From positions 4,712,001-4,776,000 of the forward strand of contig OX291545.1 of NCBI GenBank assembly GCA_946406115.1: a stretch of DNA of 64,000 bases, read 5' to 3'. The translations under genes were made by a program, and so were the position numbers. This DNA is from Apoda limacodes (lineage: Eukaryota; Arthropoda; Insecta; Lepidoptera; Limacodidae). Positions 45,650 through 56,749 of this stretch are shown here, piece by piece (positions within the stretch are counted from its first letter, which is position 1; each line of letters opens with the position of its first letter). A model generated the notes under the pieces. It saw only the letters and a list, made by a program, of their open reading frames with translations, had not been told where the DNA came from and made no database searches.

Positions 45650-47690
45650 AAAGATTTATCCTGGCTTTTGCAAAATAAAGACTGTATCAATATCAGCTGC
45701 CTTACCCCAAAATGCCATAAGACATGATGGAATGGAAATAGCTAAAGTAGACCAAGCGAGCAGTGTCAACATCTGTAAGCTGCCTGACTTTCCTAACTGC
45801 ATAGGCAGCTGAACTGAGTTTCCCTGCAAGAACTGAAATGTGAGGGTTCCACTGCACCCTATTGTCTAATGTAACACCTAGAAACACTGTTGAGTCTAAT
45901 TGTTCTATTTCTTCTCCGTTTAGGGATAATTTTGTACTTATGTTTCTGACATTTGGCATCATAAATTTAAAACACTTAGTCTTTTTCGCATTAAGAAGTA
46001 AATTATTTGCCGTAAACCACTGAAGAACCTGAGAAAGCGCACTACTTACGTCGTCAAAATTAGTTTTATTTCTGTCAACTTTAAATAAAAGAGATGTGTC
46101 ATCAGCAAATAGTACAATCTTGCACAGCTTCTCCACAAAGAAAGGCAAGTCATTTATGTAAATTAAAAATAGAAAAGGACCTAAAATAGAACCTTGAGGA
46201 ACTCCTAATTTTACTTCAGAGCCATTAGATTTTACTTCATTGATTTGAACCTTCTGCATTCTACTACTCGAATATGAGCGGATAAGCTCAAGAGCTAAAT
46301 CTGCAATACCATAATGACTCAGTTTCCGTATAAGAGTTTCATGTTGCACGCAGTCGAATGCCTTAGATAGATCACAGAAGATACCAATAGCATTTTGTGA
46401 CTGTTCCCAAGCAGCAAATATATGCTGTATAAGGGCAACACCTGCGTCAGTTGTGGAACGCCCTTTTGTAAAACGAAACTGTTTAGGAAGAAGTAATCCA
46501 TTTAAGTTAAAATGTTTAAGCATCTGATTGAACATAAGTTTTTCAAAAATTTTGCTTAAGGCAGGCAGTATAGAGATAGGTCTAAAATTATTAGGATCAT
46601 CTTTACTTCGACTTTTAAAAAGTAGTATTATTTTACTATATTTCATTAAGTCTGGGAATATCTCTTCGTCAACACACTTATTAAATATTATGGCTAAGAT
46701 TGGTGCTATAATATCAATAATTCTGCTTATGACTTTGACTGATATACCCCATAGGTCACAAGTTTTTTTCTGAGTTAGTAATTTAAATGTCTTTATGATG
46801 TCTTCAGAGGTAACATGCTCAAATTTAAATATAGCCTTTCATTTACTTACATTACATTTTAAAAGTAACTCTGATTCTAATGGAGAGGAATTTCAGTAAA
46901 ATATTTCTCAAAAGAGTTAGCGACATCAAGATCTGAATCAATTATTTTTGAATTTACAGTAAGTGAATAATGATTGTCACGCGGTTTATTTTTTTCTGTT
47001 TCACTATTTATTACATTCCATGTGGCCTTTATTTTATTATCAGAATTTTTAATTTTATTACTTAAATGTAACCCTGCATACTTTTTTAAATATTTTTAAA
47101 TACATTTTGACATAGTTGGTGAATTTGGGACTATGGTTATATTGTTTCATTTCATACAACTCATACAACCTAGTTCGACTTCGGTGTATTCCTACAGTAG
47201 CCCAGTCCTTGAATTTCATTTTATCATTTGGCCTAAAAGTTTTTACTTTAAACACTTGCTCGAACTCATTACTTAAGAAATAAAAAAAAATATTATAAAG
47301 ATTATTAGCATTATCATGCATGAAATTTAAAAATGGAATTTTCTGTTCTTTTCTTTTCAATATTTGCTTTAAAATTGTTTAATCGAGCAGTGGACACAGG
47401 TCTACAAGTTACTAGTTGAGATTTTTTTAATAGTTGTGTAGAATTTTTATTATTTGACCACAGTGATCGGATGGCAAATTGTTAATAATAGATTTATCTT
47501 TTACTTCAACGTTACAGAAAATATTATCTAAACATGTAGCTGAAGTCGATGTAATTCTAGTTGGTTCCAGAATGTATGTGTGAGTGTGTATGTGTATGTG
47601 AGAGAGTATGTATGTGTGAGTGAAAGTTGCGGCACACTCAAAGAGTTGGGCCGCAGAGGCTAACATTTTAAGGCAATAATTTAGTTTCTC
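45650..47690 (-). mobile_element. LINE family B: endonuclease end plus reverse transcriptase
   Basis: Minus strand. 47560-47427 encodes RITSTSATCLDNIFCNVEVK and INNLPSDHCGQ, the end of an endonuclease domain (the SDH motif); 47360-47058 a linker with KDWATVGIHRSRTRLYELYE; 46646-45702 the RT, with FRPISILPALSKIFEKLMFN, IFCDLSKAFDCVQH (motif A), KLGVPQGSILGPFLFLIYIN (motif B) and KIVLFADDTSLLFK (motif C, FADD). Both Asp-bearing motifs are intact but the N-part has frameshifts and the 5' and 3' ends are missing. It truncates the zinc-module gene. Confidence 0.8.
47560..47628. repeat. TG-rich simple repeat
   Basis: GTATGTGTGAGTGTGTATGTGTATGTGAGAGAGTATGTATGTGTGAGTG sits at the truncated 5' end of the LINE. 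Confidence 0.6.
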
Positions 47691-48028
47691 AACTGTGCCT
47701 ACAGTTCAAACATAGTACAAGGTACTTATTCTTTTTGTTCAAATTTATGAAATAGGTAGTTTTATCACTGCAGTTACTGTCGAACGTCAATAGTTCGAAA
47801 ATAGGAACTTTTTGGATTTTTCGTATTAGCACGTAAAATAATAAGATAAAATATGTATTAAATCTAAAATTGTTATAAAATGTTATAATAATTATTTAAA
47901 AACGAAATATCATTTTGAAACAGAAAATAAAAATGATAAAATAAAACAAGAATTGCAAGATTGATTTCTCGGTTCGCCAGAATGATAGTAGGTAGAAATA
48001 AAGCCATGATTACCATCTACCTGTATTT

Positions 48029-48263
48029 TTACTCTTTCTTCTGGTATTTTGGGGTCACCCGGTCATAGTAATTTTGAATGAAATCAGCTAATTCAGGGCT
48101 GTCGCTGCACCGATGTAGATACAGAAAGAAATTTGCTGATTGTTGGGAAATCTGAACATTTTCCGACTTCAGGATATTTATCCGCACATCTATAAACCAA
48201 CACTTATCTACCACTTGCGGCTGTATACACCATTTACCTAACATGTTGTATATGCCTTTGTGA
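48029..48263 (-). CDS. Candidate terminal exon of an unidentified protein
   Basis: From a possible acceptor CACTGAG at 48264 the frame runs HKGIYNMLGKWCIQPQVVDK, CWFIDVRINILKSENVQISQ, QSANFFLYLHRCSDSPELAD and FIQNYYDRVTPKYQKKE to TAA. Composition is balanced, unlike the AT-rich by-product frames here. The frame continues 60 bases further upstream to the edge of a Helitron (48341). Phase fits the exon at 49057-49235. Family unknown; a mobile-element origin is not excluded. Confidence 0.4.
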
Positions 48264-48340
48264 CTCAGTGATAATATAACATTGTACCAACTGGTGAAAG
48301 AATTTTTAAGATCAATAGTAGTTTTTGAGTTTATTTATTA

Positions 48341-48865
48341 CTAGCTTCTGCCAACCGCTTCGCCCGCCCTAAATTTCGTTATCGGCTCAGGTTCTTACGG
48401 CAACTCCTCAATTATAGAAAAAAAAGAAACAATCAAATCTTTCCTCTTTAATGGCATACTACATCCGTGTCTGTGAAACCATGGAAATACACATACAACA
48501 TTTCTAGCCAATCGGTCAAGCCGTTTAGTAGTCGACATACCAACAGCAGCGCCACCTACCGGGTCCAATTATATTTTTAAATCATCCTGGAAACCATCGA
48601 AATACCCATATAAATTTTCAACCAAATCGGTTTAGCCGTTTAGAAGTTTTGTGAAAAAGACAAGGACGCAAGGATAATTTTTATTACTCGTTTTCCCGTA
48701 GGAATGAAGCATTTTCCCGCAGTAAAAAGTAGCCTAGGATAATCAGGGACATTGTCGGGTCCCAATGATAAAAGAATTCTTCAAATCGGTCCAGTAGTTT
48801 CGGAGCCTATTCAATACAAACAAACAAACAAGCAATCAAATCTTTCCTCTTTATAATAGTATAGA
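48341..48865 (-). mobile_element. Non-autonomous Helitron, copy H2
   Basis: Minus strand starts TCTATACTATTATAAAGAGGAAAG and ends GCGAAGCGGTTGGCAGAAGCTAG|T. It matches H1 (51141-51644) over its whole length in inverted orientation. No Rep/helicase coding. The base before TC is G, not the expected A. Confidence 0.75.
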
Positions 48866-49056
48866 CTAATAAAAAAAAAATGTTTTCTCTTTATCATATT
48901 ATTAGTGTAGATAGTAAACACCTTGACTCAAGAACAACAAAATTGTTCAACACATAATATTGGTCCTGAAAAGATTTTGCAATGTGCAACATTATACATA
49001 AAACTCTGTATAATTTATTCTATTTTATGAATCGAAAAAAAATTAAATTTTCGTAC

Positions 49057-49235
49057 CTTGGCTCACTTTTACAGAGTTCAAATAATTCAGTGTGTCTACA
49101 AACAAACCGTGGCAGGCCGTTATCGTTCCTCACGCAACCTCTTTCCGTTTCTACAACCTTATGTTTATTATGAATGTTGCAAAACGTTTTTATGACATCG
49201 TTGTTTTCCACGACTGTATACCCATCACGAGTTAT
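49057..49235 (-). CDS. Candidate internal exon of an unidentified protein
   Basis: Acceptor TTCCTTTTAG and donor CCAAG|GTACGA enclose 59 codons without a stop: ITRDGYTVVENNDVIKTFCN, IHNKHKVVETERGCVRNDNG and LPRFVCRHTELFELCKSEP. Four Cys and a non-random composition make it look like a real exon. It exits in phase 2, which suits the exon at 48263; the Helitron H2 would lie in the intron between. I do not recognise the family. An upstream exon might be the frame at 54628-54822. Confidence 0.4.
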
Positions 49236-49439
49236 CTAAAAGGAAATACATATTTTGAATAAAATCATTGCTTAACTTTGCGCATTTCAGCTAATTGTCA
49301 TTTAGCATTTATCGCCACTGATGATATTATCTAACATAAAATTAATTACTAGTTTTTACCAGCGCGAGCGGTAACACTTTGATTATATTAAAGAAGTTTG
49401 TTGAAGAAAGCTATAGCTATAATTCGTTCAAGTAGGATT

Positions 49440-49975
49440 GGGAATTCTGATTTTTTTCCGGATAGCCTATGTACGACGTTCACAAAGTAAATACTAGAAG
49501 TAAAAATAAGCTGTTGGTACGTCTACACAAAATAAGTAACTCTTTTATGGGGCAATGTATACACTTTTACAACAAAGTTCCCAATAATATTCAAAAGCTA
49601 TCAATAAGTAAATTTAAATCTTTTATCGAACAAGTACTTTGTATAAAAGCATACTACAAAATTTTAGACTTTGTTAATGATAAAAATCCTTGGGACTGAA
49701 GATGCTCAATTACAGGATGCATAGGTAAACCAAATTAAAATGGAAATAATAGAAAATTGTACAGCTTAAAATCAAATATAAAACAATGATTGTAGTTTTA
49801 GTTTTGATGTTTTTTTTTAAAGAGTAACTATCGAGTTTCTTGCCGAATTCTTCTCGGTAGAAATCAACAAAATTGTTGACCGGAGGGAGGGTAGAAGTTT
49901 TCAAAAAATAATATTTCATAACTTTGACGATTCAAAAGTGATTTTAAAATCCTAATTTGAATAAAACATTTTGAC
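49440..49975 (+). mobile_element. LINE 3' end (ORF2 C-terminus and 3' UTR)
   Basis: Encodes VHKVNTRSKNKLLVRLHKIS, NSFMGQCIHFYNKVPNNIQK and AYYKILDFVNDKNPWD, stop, then a UTR with GAGTTTCTTGCCGAATTCTTCTCGGTAG and TTCAAAAGTG...TTTGAATAAAA. The same C-terminus recurs at 59177-59240. The UTR motifs are shared with family B, here on the plus strand. Confidence 0.7.
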
Positions 49976-49999
49976 TTTTACTTCTCTGACCCTTTAACT

Positions 50000-50510
50000 A
50001 CCTCTGCGCCATTTCAGCTCTATTTGGTGCTCCATTGCGGCGTGGTTGAGTAACAAACACACAAGCTTTCACATTTCTAACATTAGAAGGATAGCAGATA
50101 CGATACACAATGTCGAGAGCGTGGCTTCATTCCACACATATTTTTGTGATCCTCAATATGTTTGGCTGAAAATATCAAAGATATGAGTTCATATTACGAC
50201 AATAAATCAAATATGTTGCCATTTATAAGAAAGTTGGATACCTGCGCTGCCTAAACAACGTTATTAGTGTAACCGGTTCACTGGATCAAATACGTTGAGA
50301 AGTGAGCCCGAATATAACAGAAGTAGAGACCTTTGAGAGTCGAATACAAATATCTCGATCCGTTGAACACGAGTAGGTTCGAGACTACAACTCGAGACGT
50401 CACATAATGTAATGTGGTCCTATTTGCCCGAGTTGAAGATTCTCCACACGGTGTTTTATATCTAACGACAAATAGTACATTGTGTATAAAGAGGAAAATT
50501 ACTTACGAGA
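50000..50510. other. No gene seen
   Basis: Mixed sequence without recognised features. Confidence 0.4.
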
Positions 50511-50514
50511 GGCT

Positions 50515-50660
50515 ATCTAAACTCAATCATTTTTTTATTCAAGTAGACATTTAAACAGCACTTTTGAATAGTCAGTTTATTTATTAATTTTATATACTTT
50601 ACAACCAGTTCGGAATGATTTACTACCGAGAAGAAGCCGAAGGCCGAACTCTTTAATGAC
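50515..50660 (-). mobile_element. LINE family B 3' end
   Basis: Starts AAACTCAATCATTTTTTTATTCAAGTAGACATTTAAACAG and contains TACTACCGAGAAGAAG, matching 28999 and 62690. Only the last 150 bases are present. Confidence 0.6.
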
Positions 50661-51140
50661 TCCATTAATAATTACCGTACCGCCCGTGTTACACACAATA
50701 TTTTCCATCACATTTGCGAGTAAATAAATAAAAAAATAAGGTGAATAACTCAATAACAACAATACACAATTGAAATGCCGGGAATAGAAGTAGAAATAAC
50801 GGGAATAGAAGTAGAAACGCCACCGCCAGATTCAGAGTATTTATGAATTAAAAAGTGTTTGCTAAAGTTAAAACTTATAATTACTCGTTTGTAGTGTGCG
50901 TGTAGCGTGTAGTTCATATAATGAACAGACAGCTTTTAAACATACCATAGACATGTCTATGTCTACATACTTATAATATGTTTATAATAGACGCTTCATT
51001 ACCGCCCGTGGATCTGTGAACGTGAGCTTTGTTTTGAGAAAAGAAAAATTTACAAAGAAAAAGCATGTAATAATACTGTCTACAAGTCCTAAATGTGATG
51101 AAAACATTGTTTTCAATGTCAAAGCAAGAGATAATCTATA
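50661..51140. other. No gene seen; short hexamer relic
   Basis: CATAGACATGTCTATGTCTACATAC at about 50947 resembles the (TGTCTA)n LINE tail. Otherwise unassigned. Confidence 0.4.
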
Positions 51141-51644
51141 TCTATACTAATATTATAAAGAGGAAAGATTTGATTGCTTGTTTGTTTGTTTGTATTGAAT
51201 AGGCTCCGAAACTACTGGACCGATTTGAAGAATTCTTTTATCATTGGGACCCGACAATGTCCCTGATTATCCTAAGCTACTTTTTACCGCTGGAAAATGC
51301 TTTATTCCTACGGGAAAACGGGTAATAAAAATTATCCTTCCGTACTTGTCTTTTTCACAAAACTTCTAAACGGCTGAACTGATTGGGTTAAAATTTTATA
51401 TGGGTATTTCAATGGTTTCCAGGATAATTTAAAAATAAAATTGGACCCGGTAAGTGGTGCTGCTGTCGGTATGTCAACTACTAAACGGCTTGACCGATTG
51501 GGTTGAAATTTTGTATGTGTATTTCCGTGGTTTCACGGACACGAATGTATTATGCCATTAAAGAGGAAAGATTTGTTTGTTTTTTTTTCTATAATTGAGG
51601 AGTAGCCGCTGATAATGAAATTTAGGGCCGCTGGCAAAAGCTAG
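51141..51644 (+). mobile_element. Non-autonomous Helitron, copy H1
   Basis: Complete: A|TCTATACTAATATTATAAAG at the 5' end and GGGCCGCTGGCAAAAGCTAG|T at the 3' end, the canonical insertion between A and T. Inside are the phrases CCGAAACTACTGGACCGATTTGAAG and AAACGGCTTGACCGATTGGG. 504 bp, no coding sequence; it would depend on an autonomous element. Confidence 0.8.
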
Positions 51645-51814
51645 TTTTTAGTATAAGGTAATCACACTTTCACTTTCTTTCCAACGGTAATTATTTAAAT
51701 TGCGGTTTATTTTATTAGATTTAGCCAGATTTTATTGCCAAACGACGACAACAAATTTAAAAAACCAATGACACGGTTAATGTTTCAAATCAATCATAAG
51801 ATGTCTTAATCTTA

Positions 51815-51990
51815 CTCTTGTTTTTTTTGGCTTTGCTCGCATAGACTATACGATTTTTCTTGGCTTCACTCACATAGAATACACGATTTTTCTTGGCTTC
51901 ACTCACATAGAATACACGATTTTTCTTGGCTTCGCTCGCATACACTACACGATTTTTCTTAGCTTCGCTCGCACAGACTACACGATAAGT
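51815..51990 (-). repeat. 33-bp minisatellite, about five units
   Basis: Plus-strand unit CTTGGCTTCACTCACATAGAATACACGATTTTT, two exact copies flanked by three variants (G/A and A/C changes at the same positions). Because the period is a multiple of three, one minus-strand frame repeats an 11-residue RVFYVSEAKKN motif without a stop. Confidence 0.75.
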
Positions 51991-52387
51991 ACAGTTTTTC
52001 TCAATCAACAAAATGTTTGATGAATCTCTTTACACCTCCGTAGGGTTTGAATAGCAAAAATTTTTTTTTAAAATCTCTAATTCATTATTTTTATCTTTTT
52101 GAGTTAGGCTTGATGAAATAGTCAATTAAAGTTTGCCACGCCCTTTTAGAAGTTGAATTTTGAAAAACTCCCAGTATAATTTTTTTACCACCGACTAATA
52201 CCGACTTGCTACCGGCTATTGCCTGTACTTTTTCACAATGTGCAAAAATGTTCCCTTACATTTGAGCGTAAAATTATTTTTGTTTCCCAGCTGCATGCTC
52301 GGTTTTAGCCGGGTTAAGGAGATCAAATATTAATAAAAACTGTCTTTACCTTTGATATAGATCTCAAAGAGAACAGATAAACAACAA

Positions 52388-52911
52388 AACGGGTTGCACT
52401 CCGGGAGTGCCGGCAGAAATTAAAACATACAACCCGGATATAACATTTTAACATGCACGGAAAAAAAACTTTAGTAGCTACAAGTAAATAATACTAATAA
52501 CCACTAAAATATTAGTAATTCCGAGGACAAGTAAATTACACTGACGGTTACCAATGAGTTTTACTTATTATATTTACTAACAGGAATAAAACCAGTCTTT
52601 TGTAATCCGCACTTTTATCTTTTCATCAACCCAATTTCCTTTTACTTTTTATTCGTCCTAAGAGTTTAACATTTTTTACCCATCACAAAAAGTGCACAAC
52701 GCCGCTAAAGAAGTTTTCACTTCAAAATCAATCTTTTTATTTTGCCAATCATCCTATTATGGCGTGGCATTATGGTTTTCGTCTTGCGATTTTTTATGGC
52801 GTGGCATTATGGTTTCCGTCTTACGAATTTTCGGCTAGCCTGACGTGATTTTATAATATTTTACCCATCATAAAAAAGTGCACAGCGCTGCTAAAGAAAT
52901 TTTCACTTCAA
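52388..52911 (+). repeat. Two copies of the GCACTCC-palindrome repeat
   Basis: Copy one (52388-52727) opens CGGGTTGCACTCCGGGAGTGCCGGCAGAA and ends GCCGCTAAAGAAGTTTTCACTTCAAAA. Its middle differs from that of 53294. Copy two (about 52740-52911) keeps only the 3' half, with GGCGTGGCATTATGGTTTTCGTC duplicated, and ends CTAAAGAAATTTTCACTTCAATAA. Confidence 0.6.
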
Positions 52912-53122
52912 TAATGAGGAGAAATTATAAAGTACATTAATATACATGTAACAAATGTGTGTTCGAAGCTCAAACATTTTAAGTAAATATAAAGCCACAT
53001 GGGACACAATACAAAATAATATTATCTGTAAAGCTCAGAGCTAACATACTGAAAGAATTAACCACAACGGCGTAGTGCATTTAGATTCTGAATTAATTTT
53101 AATGACAACTTTATAGATTTAA

Positions 53123-53280
53123 CTAATAAACAATAATATATATTATATGGACACGTGACAAAAATGTTACAAAGGCAAGACAAGATAACACAATGTTTCT
53201 TTCTTCTTCAGATCTCAATAAAGTGTTTAAATTAATTATGTCACTGTTTGTAAACAATACAAACGCAGTACAAATAACGG
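53123..53280. other. No gene seen
   Basis: AT-rich spacer between copies of the palindrome repeat. Confidence 0.35.
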
Positions 53281-53293
53281 AGTACAAAAAAAA

Positions 53294-53915
53294 ACGAGTT
53301 GCACTCCGGGAGTGCCGGCAGAAGTGAAAACCTTTACACACGATTTGCGCTTAACACTCAAATATGTCACAAGACATGTCTTTGACATTGTCAAGAAATA
53401 ATAATGTTTGTTTATTTACTTTTTTGACGTAGTATATTTGACATCGCAATCTGTCATAGAATTAAAATTCCATATCCTACCTCCCTGTACTACTCATAAT
53501 CGCGAATACTAAAAATAAAAATTATAATAGGCGTGGTATTACGGTTTCTGTTCCATATTTTAAACACTTTATATACACGAATTTTACGAATACACAGCAG
53601 TATGGGCACTACACAGACGGTCGAGCCATCAGCTGTCACCATCCATGGATGCGCGTAGCACGCTGTAACATAAACACACACGACCATTCGCGCAAGCGCC
53701 CTGCGCCGCCTAAACGAAACAGCAGGCGCAGGCATACATTTTCGCCGCGCCGTAGAAAAAGAAGGGGGATACTCCCTCTCCTACGCCGCGCCAGCTGTCT
53801 ACTCTCCATCCGTCTTACGAATTTTCACGATCAGGTCACGTGACCTGACGCGAGTTTATCATTTTTTACCCATACCAAAAAAGTGCACAACGCCGCTAAA
53901 GAAGTTTTCACTTCA
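53294..53915 (+). mobile_element. GCACTCC-palindrome repeat, longest copy
   Basis: Opens ACGAGTTGCACTCCGGGAGTGCCGGCAGAAGTGAAAACC and closes AAAAGTGCACAACGCCGCTAAAGAAGTTTTCACTTCAATAAA. GAAGTGAAAAC (53321-53331) and GTTTTCACTTC (53904-53914) are exact inverted repeats near the ends. The middle is GC-rich (53640-53820) and holds an 18-base perfect palindrome at 53831-53848. No protein. An A-rich 3' end suggests a retroposon, the inverted repeats a MITE; I leave the class open. Confidence 0.6.
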
Positions 53916-54620
53916 ATAAAATATGTGCAGTTTATCTGTGTACACCGCTGCTTTTCTTAATCGTCACACCATTATTTAAAAAAGTCAGCGTTTAATTATG
54001 GATATGATATTTGGGTTTTATAATTTATGACATATACTTTCATAAAATAGTATTCTTTATCAGTGTAAGTTTAAAAGTTTGGTTACAAATTCGTGATAAG
54101 TATATAATTTTTTTATGATTAAGGTAATGTAATATGTAATACTTTCATGTAGGTAACTAGATGTTACAATGTAATAATCATTTGATGTCGTATCGTGTGC
54201 GCATCGCACGGTGTAACTGTTTGACCCGACACGCTGCTCCACCGCCGCGTATTGTAGATTCTTGTAAGAGGCGCGATTGTGTTTTGCCACGATAAAAGCG
54301 TTTCTATGTTTGCACTCAGACCCCCGCGCCGCCCCGCTACCCCGCCGCCCCGCCACGCTTCACTTGAGAGAGAATACGTTCTTGTTCCTAGTGTTATGTT
54401 ACTTTCTTATGTTTATTTAAAATCCCTTAATAATGGAAAAGTAGATTTTCTTTAAAATAATATCTATTAACACTAGAAAGACGGAATAATATTCTTACCG
54501 AGAAAGAAGGCGAAGGATCAAATGATACCTCTCCGTAAGAGCATTTAATTTAATATATGCAATGAGCAGTTTATTTCAAAAATAGTTTGCCGTTTTGAAA
54601 GAAAGATAAGGGATAAACAT
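53916..54620. other. No gene seen; GC-rich island
   Basis: 54185-54362 is GC-rich (CCCCCGCGCCGCCCCGCTACCCCGCCGCCCCGCC near 54322). It could be an exon or CpG-type promoter but I see no frame of known type; the 98-codon minus frame is not convincing. Confidence 0.35.
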
Positions 54621-54627
54621 TTAAACA

Positions 54628-54822
54628 TTATTTTTGATTAGTAACAACACTTTCCGGCCTGTAAAAAACTTTTCTCTTTGCCTTCGCGCCTAACTGTTCG
54701 ATCAAAATATTGTGCTGTAGCCGTGCTCGTCGACCTATCTGCTCTGGTTCGTTTAAAGATATTCTTTTCAAGAACACTTCTTTTACTGTTTTCATACACA
54801 TTATCCGCAGTATAATATACAA
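54628..54822 (-). CDS. Unassigned small basic frame
   Basis: Encodes MKTVKEVFLKRISLNEPEQI, GRRARLQHNILIEQLGAKAK and RKVFYRPESVVTNQK, stop. The composition looks protein-like and basic. An AG before TAAAAGAAG (about 54792) could make it a terminal exon, or GT donors after RPES could join it to the exon at 49235. No family recognised. Confidence 0.3.
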   Translation of the reverse strand: MYIILRIMCMKTVKEVFLKRISLNEPEQIGRRARLQHNILIEQLGAKAKRKVFYRPESVVTNQK

Positions 54823-54829
54823 ATATTAT

Positions 54830-55682
<853 letters not shown>

Positions 55683-56029
55683 ATGTATTTTTCTTTTTTT
55701 ATTATTTGTTTTATATTATTTTTTTATAATTATTCTTTTGAATACTTTTATTTATTTCTATGTTTCAAGTGTTGATTTACGTCCCTTATGCTTATTTATT
55801 ATTTTATTAATTAATTAGTGAGGTAAGTATTTATTTCATTATGACTTTGAATGAAGATGTTAGGTTGTCGCAGCGTTTGCGTTGTTTGACTTGTTACGTC
55901 ACTATGCACTCCTTTATAAAATATTCCGACGGTCGCGATCTCAACACTAACATTATATATATTTAATGAGTTTATTTCTATACAAAATTTGTTATTATTG
56001 ATTAATTACCAGGCTCTTTTATACAAAAA
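55683..56029. other. No gene seen
   Basis: AT-rich; T runs after the microsatellite. Confidence 0.4.
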
Positions 56030-56747
56030 CTAGCTTTTGCCCGCGGCTCCGCCCGCCCTAAATTTGGTTATCGGCGAGGGATTCTCACGGCAACTCCTTG
56101 ATTATACTAAAGAAATTTGTTATAGAAAGCTATAATTTTTTACTAAATAATTATAACCTAAATAACCAACAGCAACGCACAATGAATTGTTTCTACATTT
56201 TTTTTTCATCTATTGAAAATATATCTATATTATGTAATATCTAAGATTAATGTTTTTTAAGATAGAATTAAGGAAACTATAGGTCCCTTTTTTGGTCAAT
56301 TTAATTTTGTAATTGGAATATGTACTTAAGACCGTTTGTTTCTGAAATAAATTAAATAAAAATATATCTGCAGCTATGGTTCGTTCATAGAATTTAGTAA
56401 TTGTTATAGTTATAGTTGCTCCCGCGGAAGCTTTTGAATTTTTTTATTTCGTATAAAAAATAGCCTTTGTCCTTCTCCGTATCTTCAAATATCTCTGTAC
56501 AAAATTACAGCTCAACTCGATGCTCTGTTGCGGCAGGATTGAGTTACAAACGTTATAGTTATCCCTGCGGTAGCTTTTTAAATTTCCGGGATAAAAAATA
56601 GCCTATGTCCTCCGGGACTCAAACTATCTTCGAACCAATTTTAATCTAAATCGGTTTAGCGGATCCCGATCTATCCGTTGGGTGCTGAAGCATGATTAAA
56701 TAACAAACAACCAAACATCCGGACTTTCGCATCTATAATAATGATGG
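56030..56747 (-). mobile_element. Helitron copy H3
   Basis: Minus strand ends GGGCGGAGCCGCGGGCAAAAGCTAG|T, a clear 3' hairpin plus CTAG. The other end, TCCATCATTATTATAGATGCGAAAGTCCGGATG, is a worn version of the family start. About 718 bp; longer and more diverged than H1/H2. Confidence 0.65.
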
Positions 56748-56749
56748 AC

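Noticed and set aside
51815..51990. CRISPR-like array of near-identical units
   Set aside because: The 33-base units abut without spacers, and the genome is eukaryotic; it is a minisatellite.
54060..54356. 98-codon minus frame starting in a GC-rich island
   Set aside because: Only the first 15 codons are GC-rich and the rest follows AT-rich DNA; no motif or splice logic.
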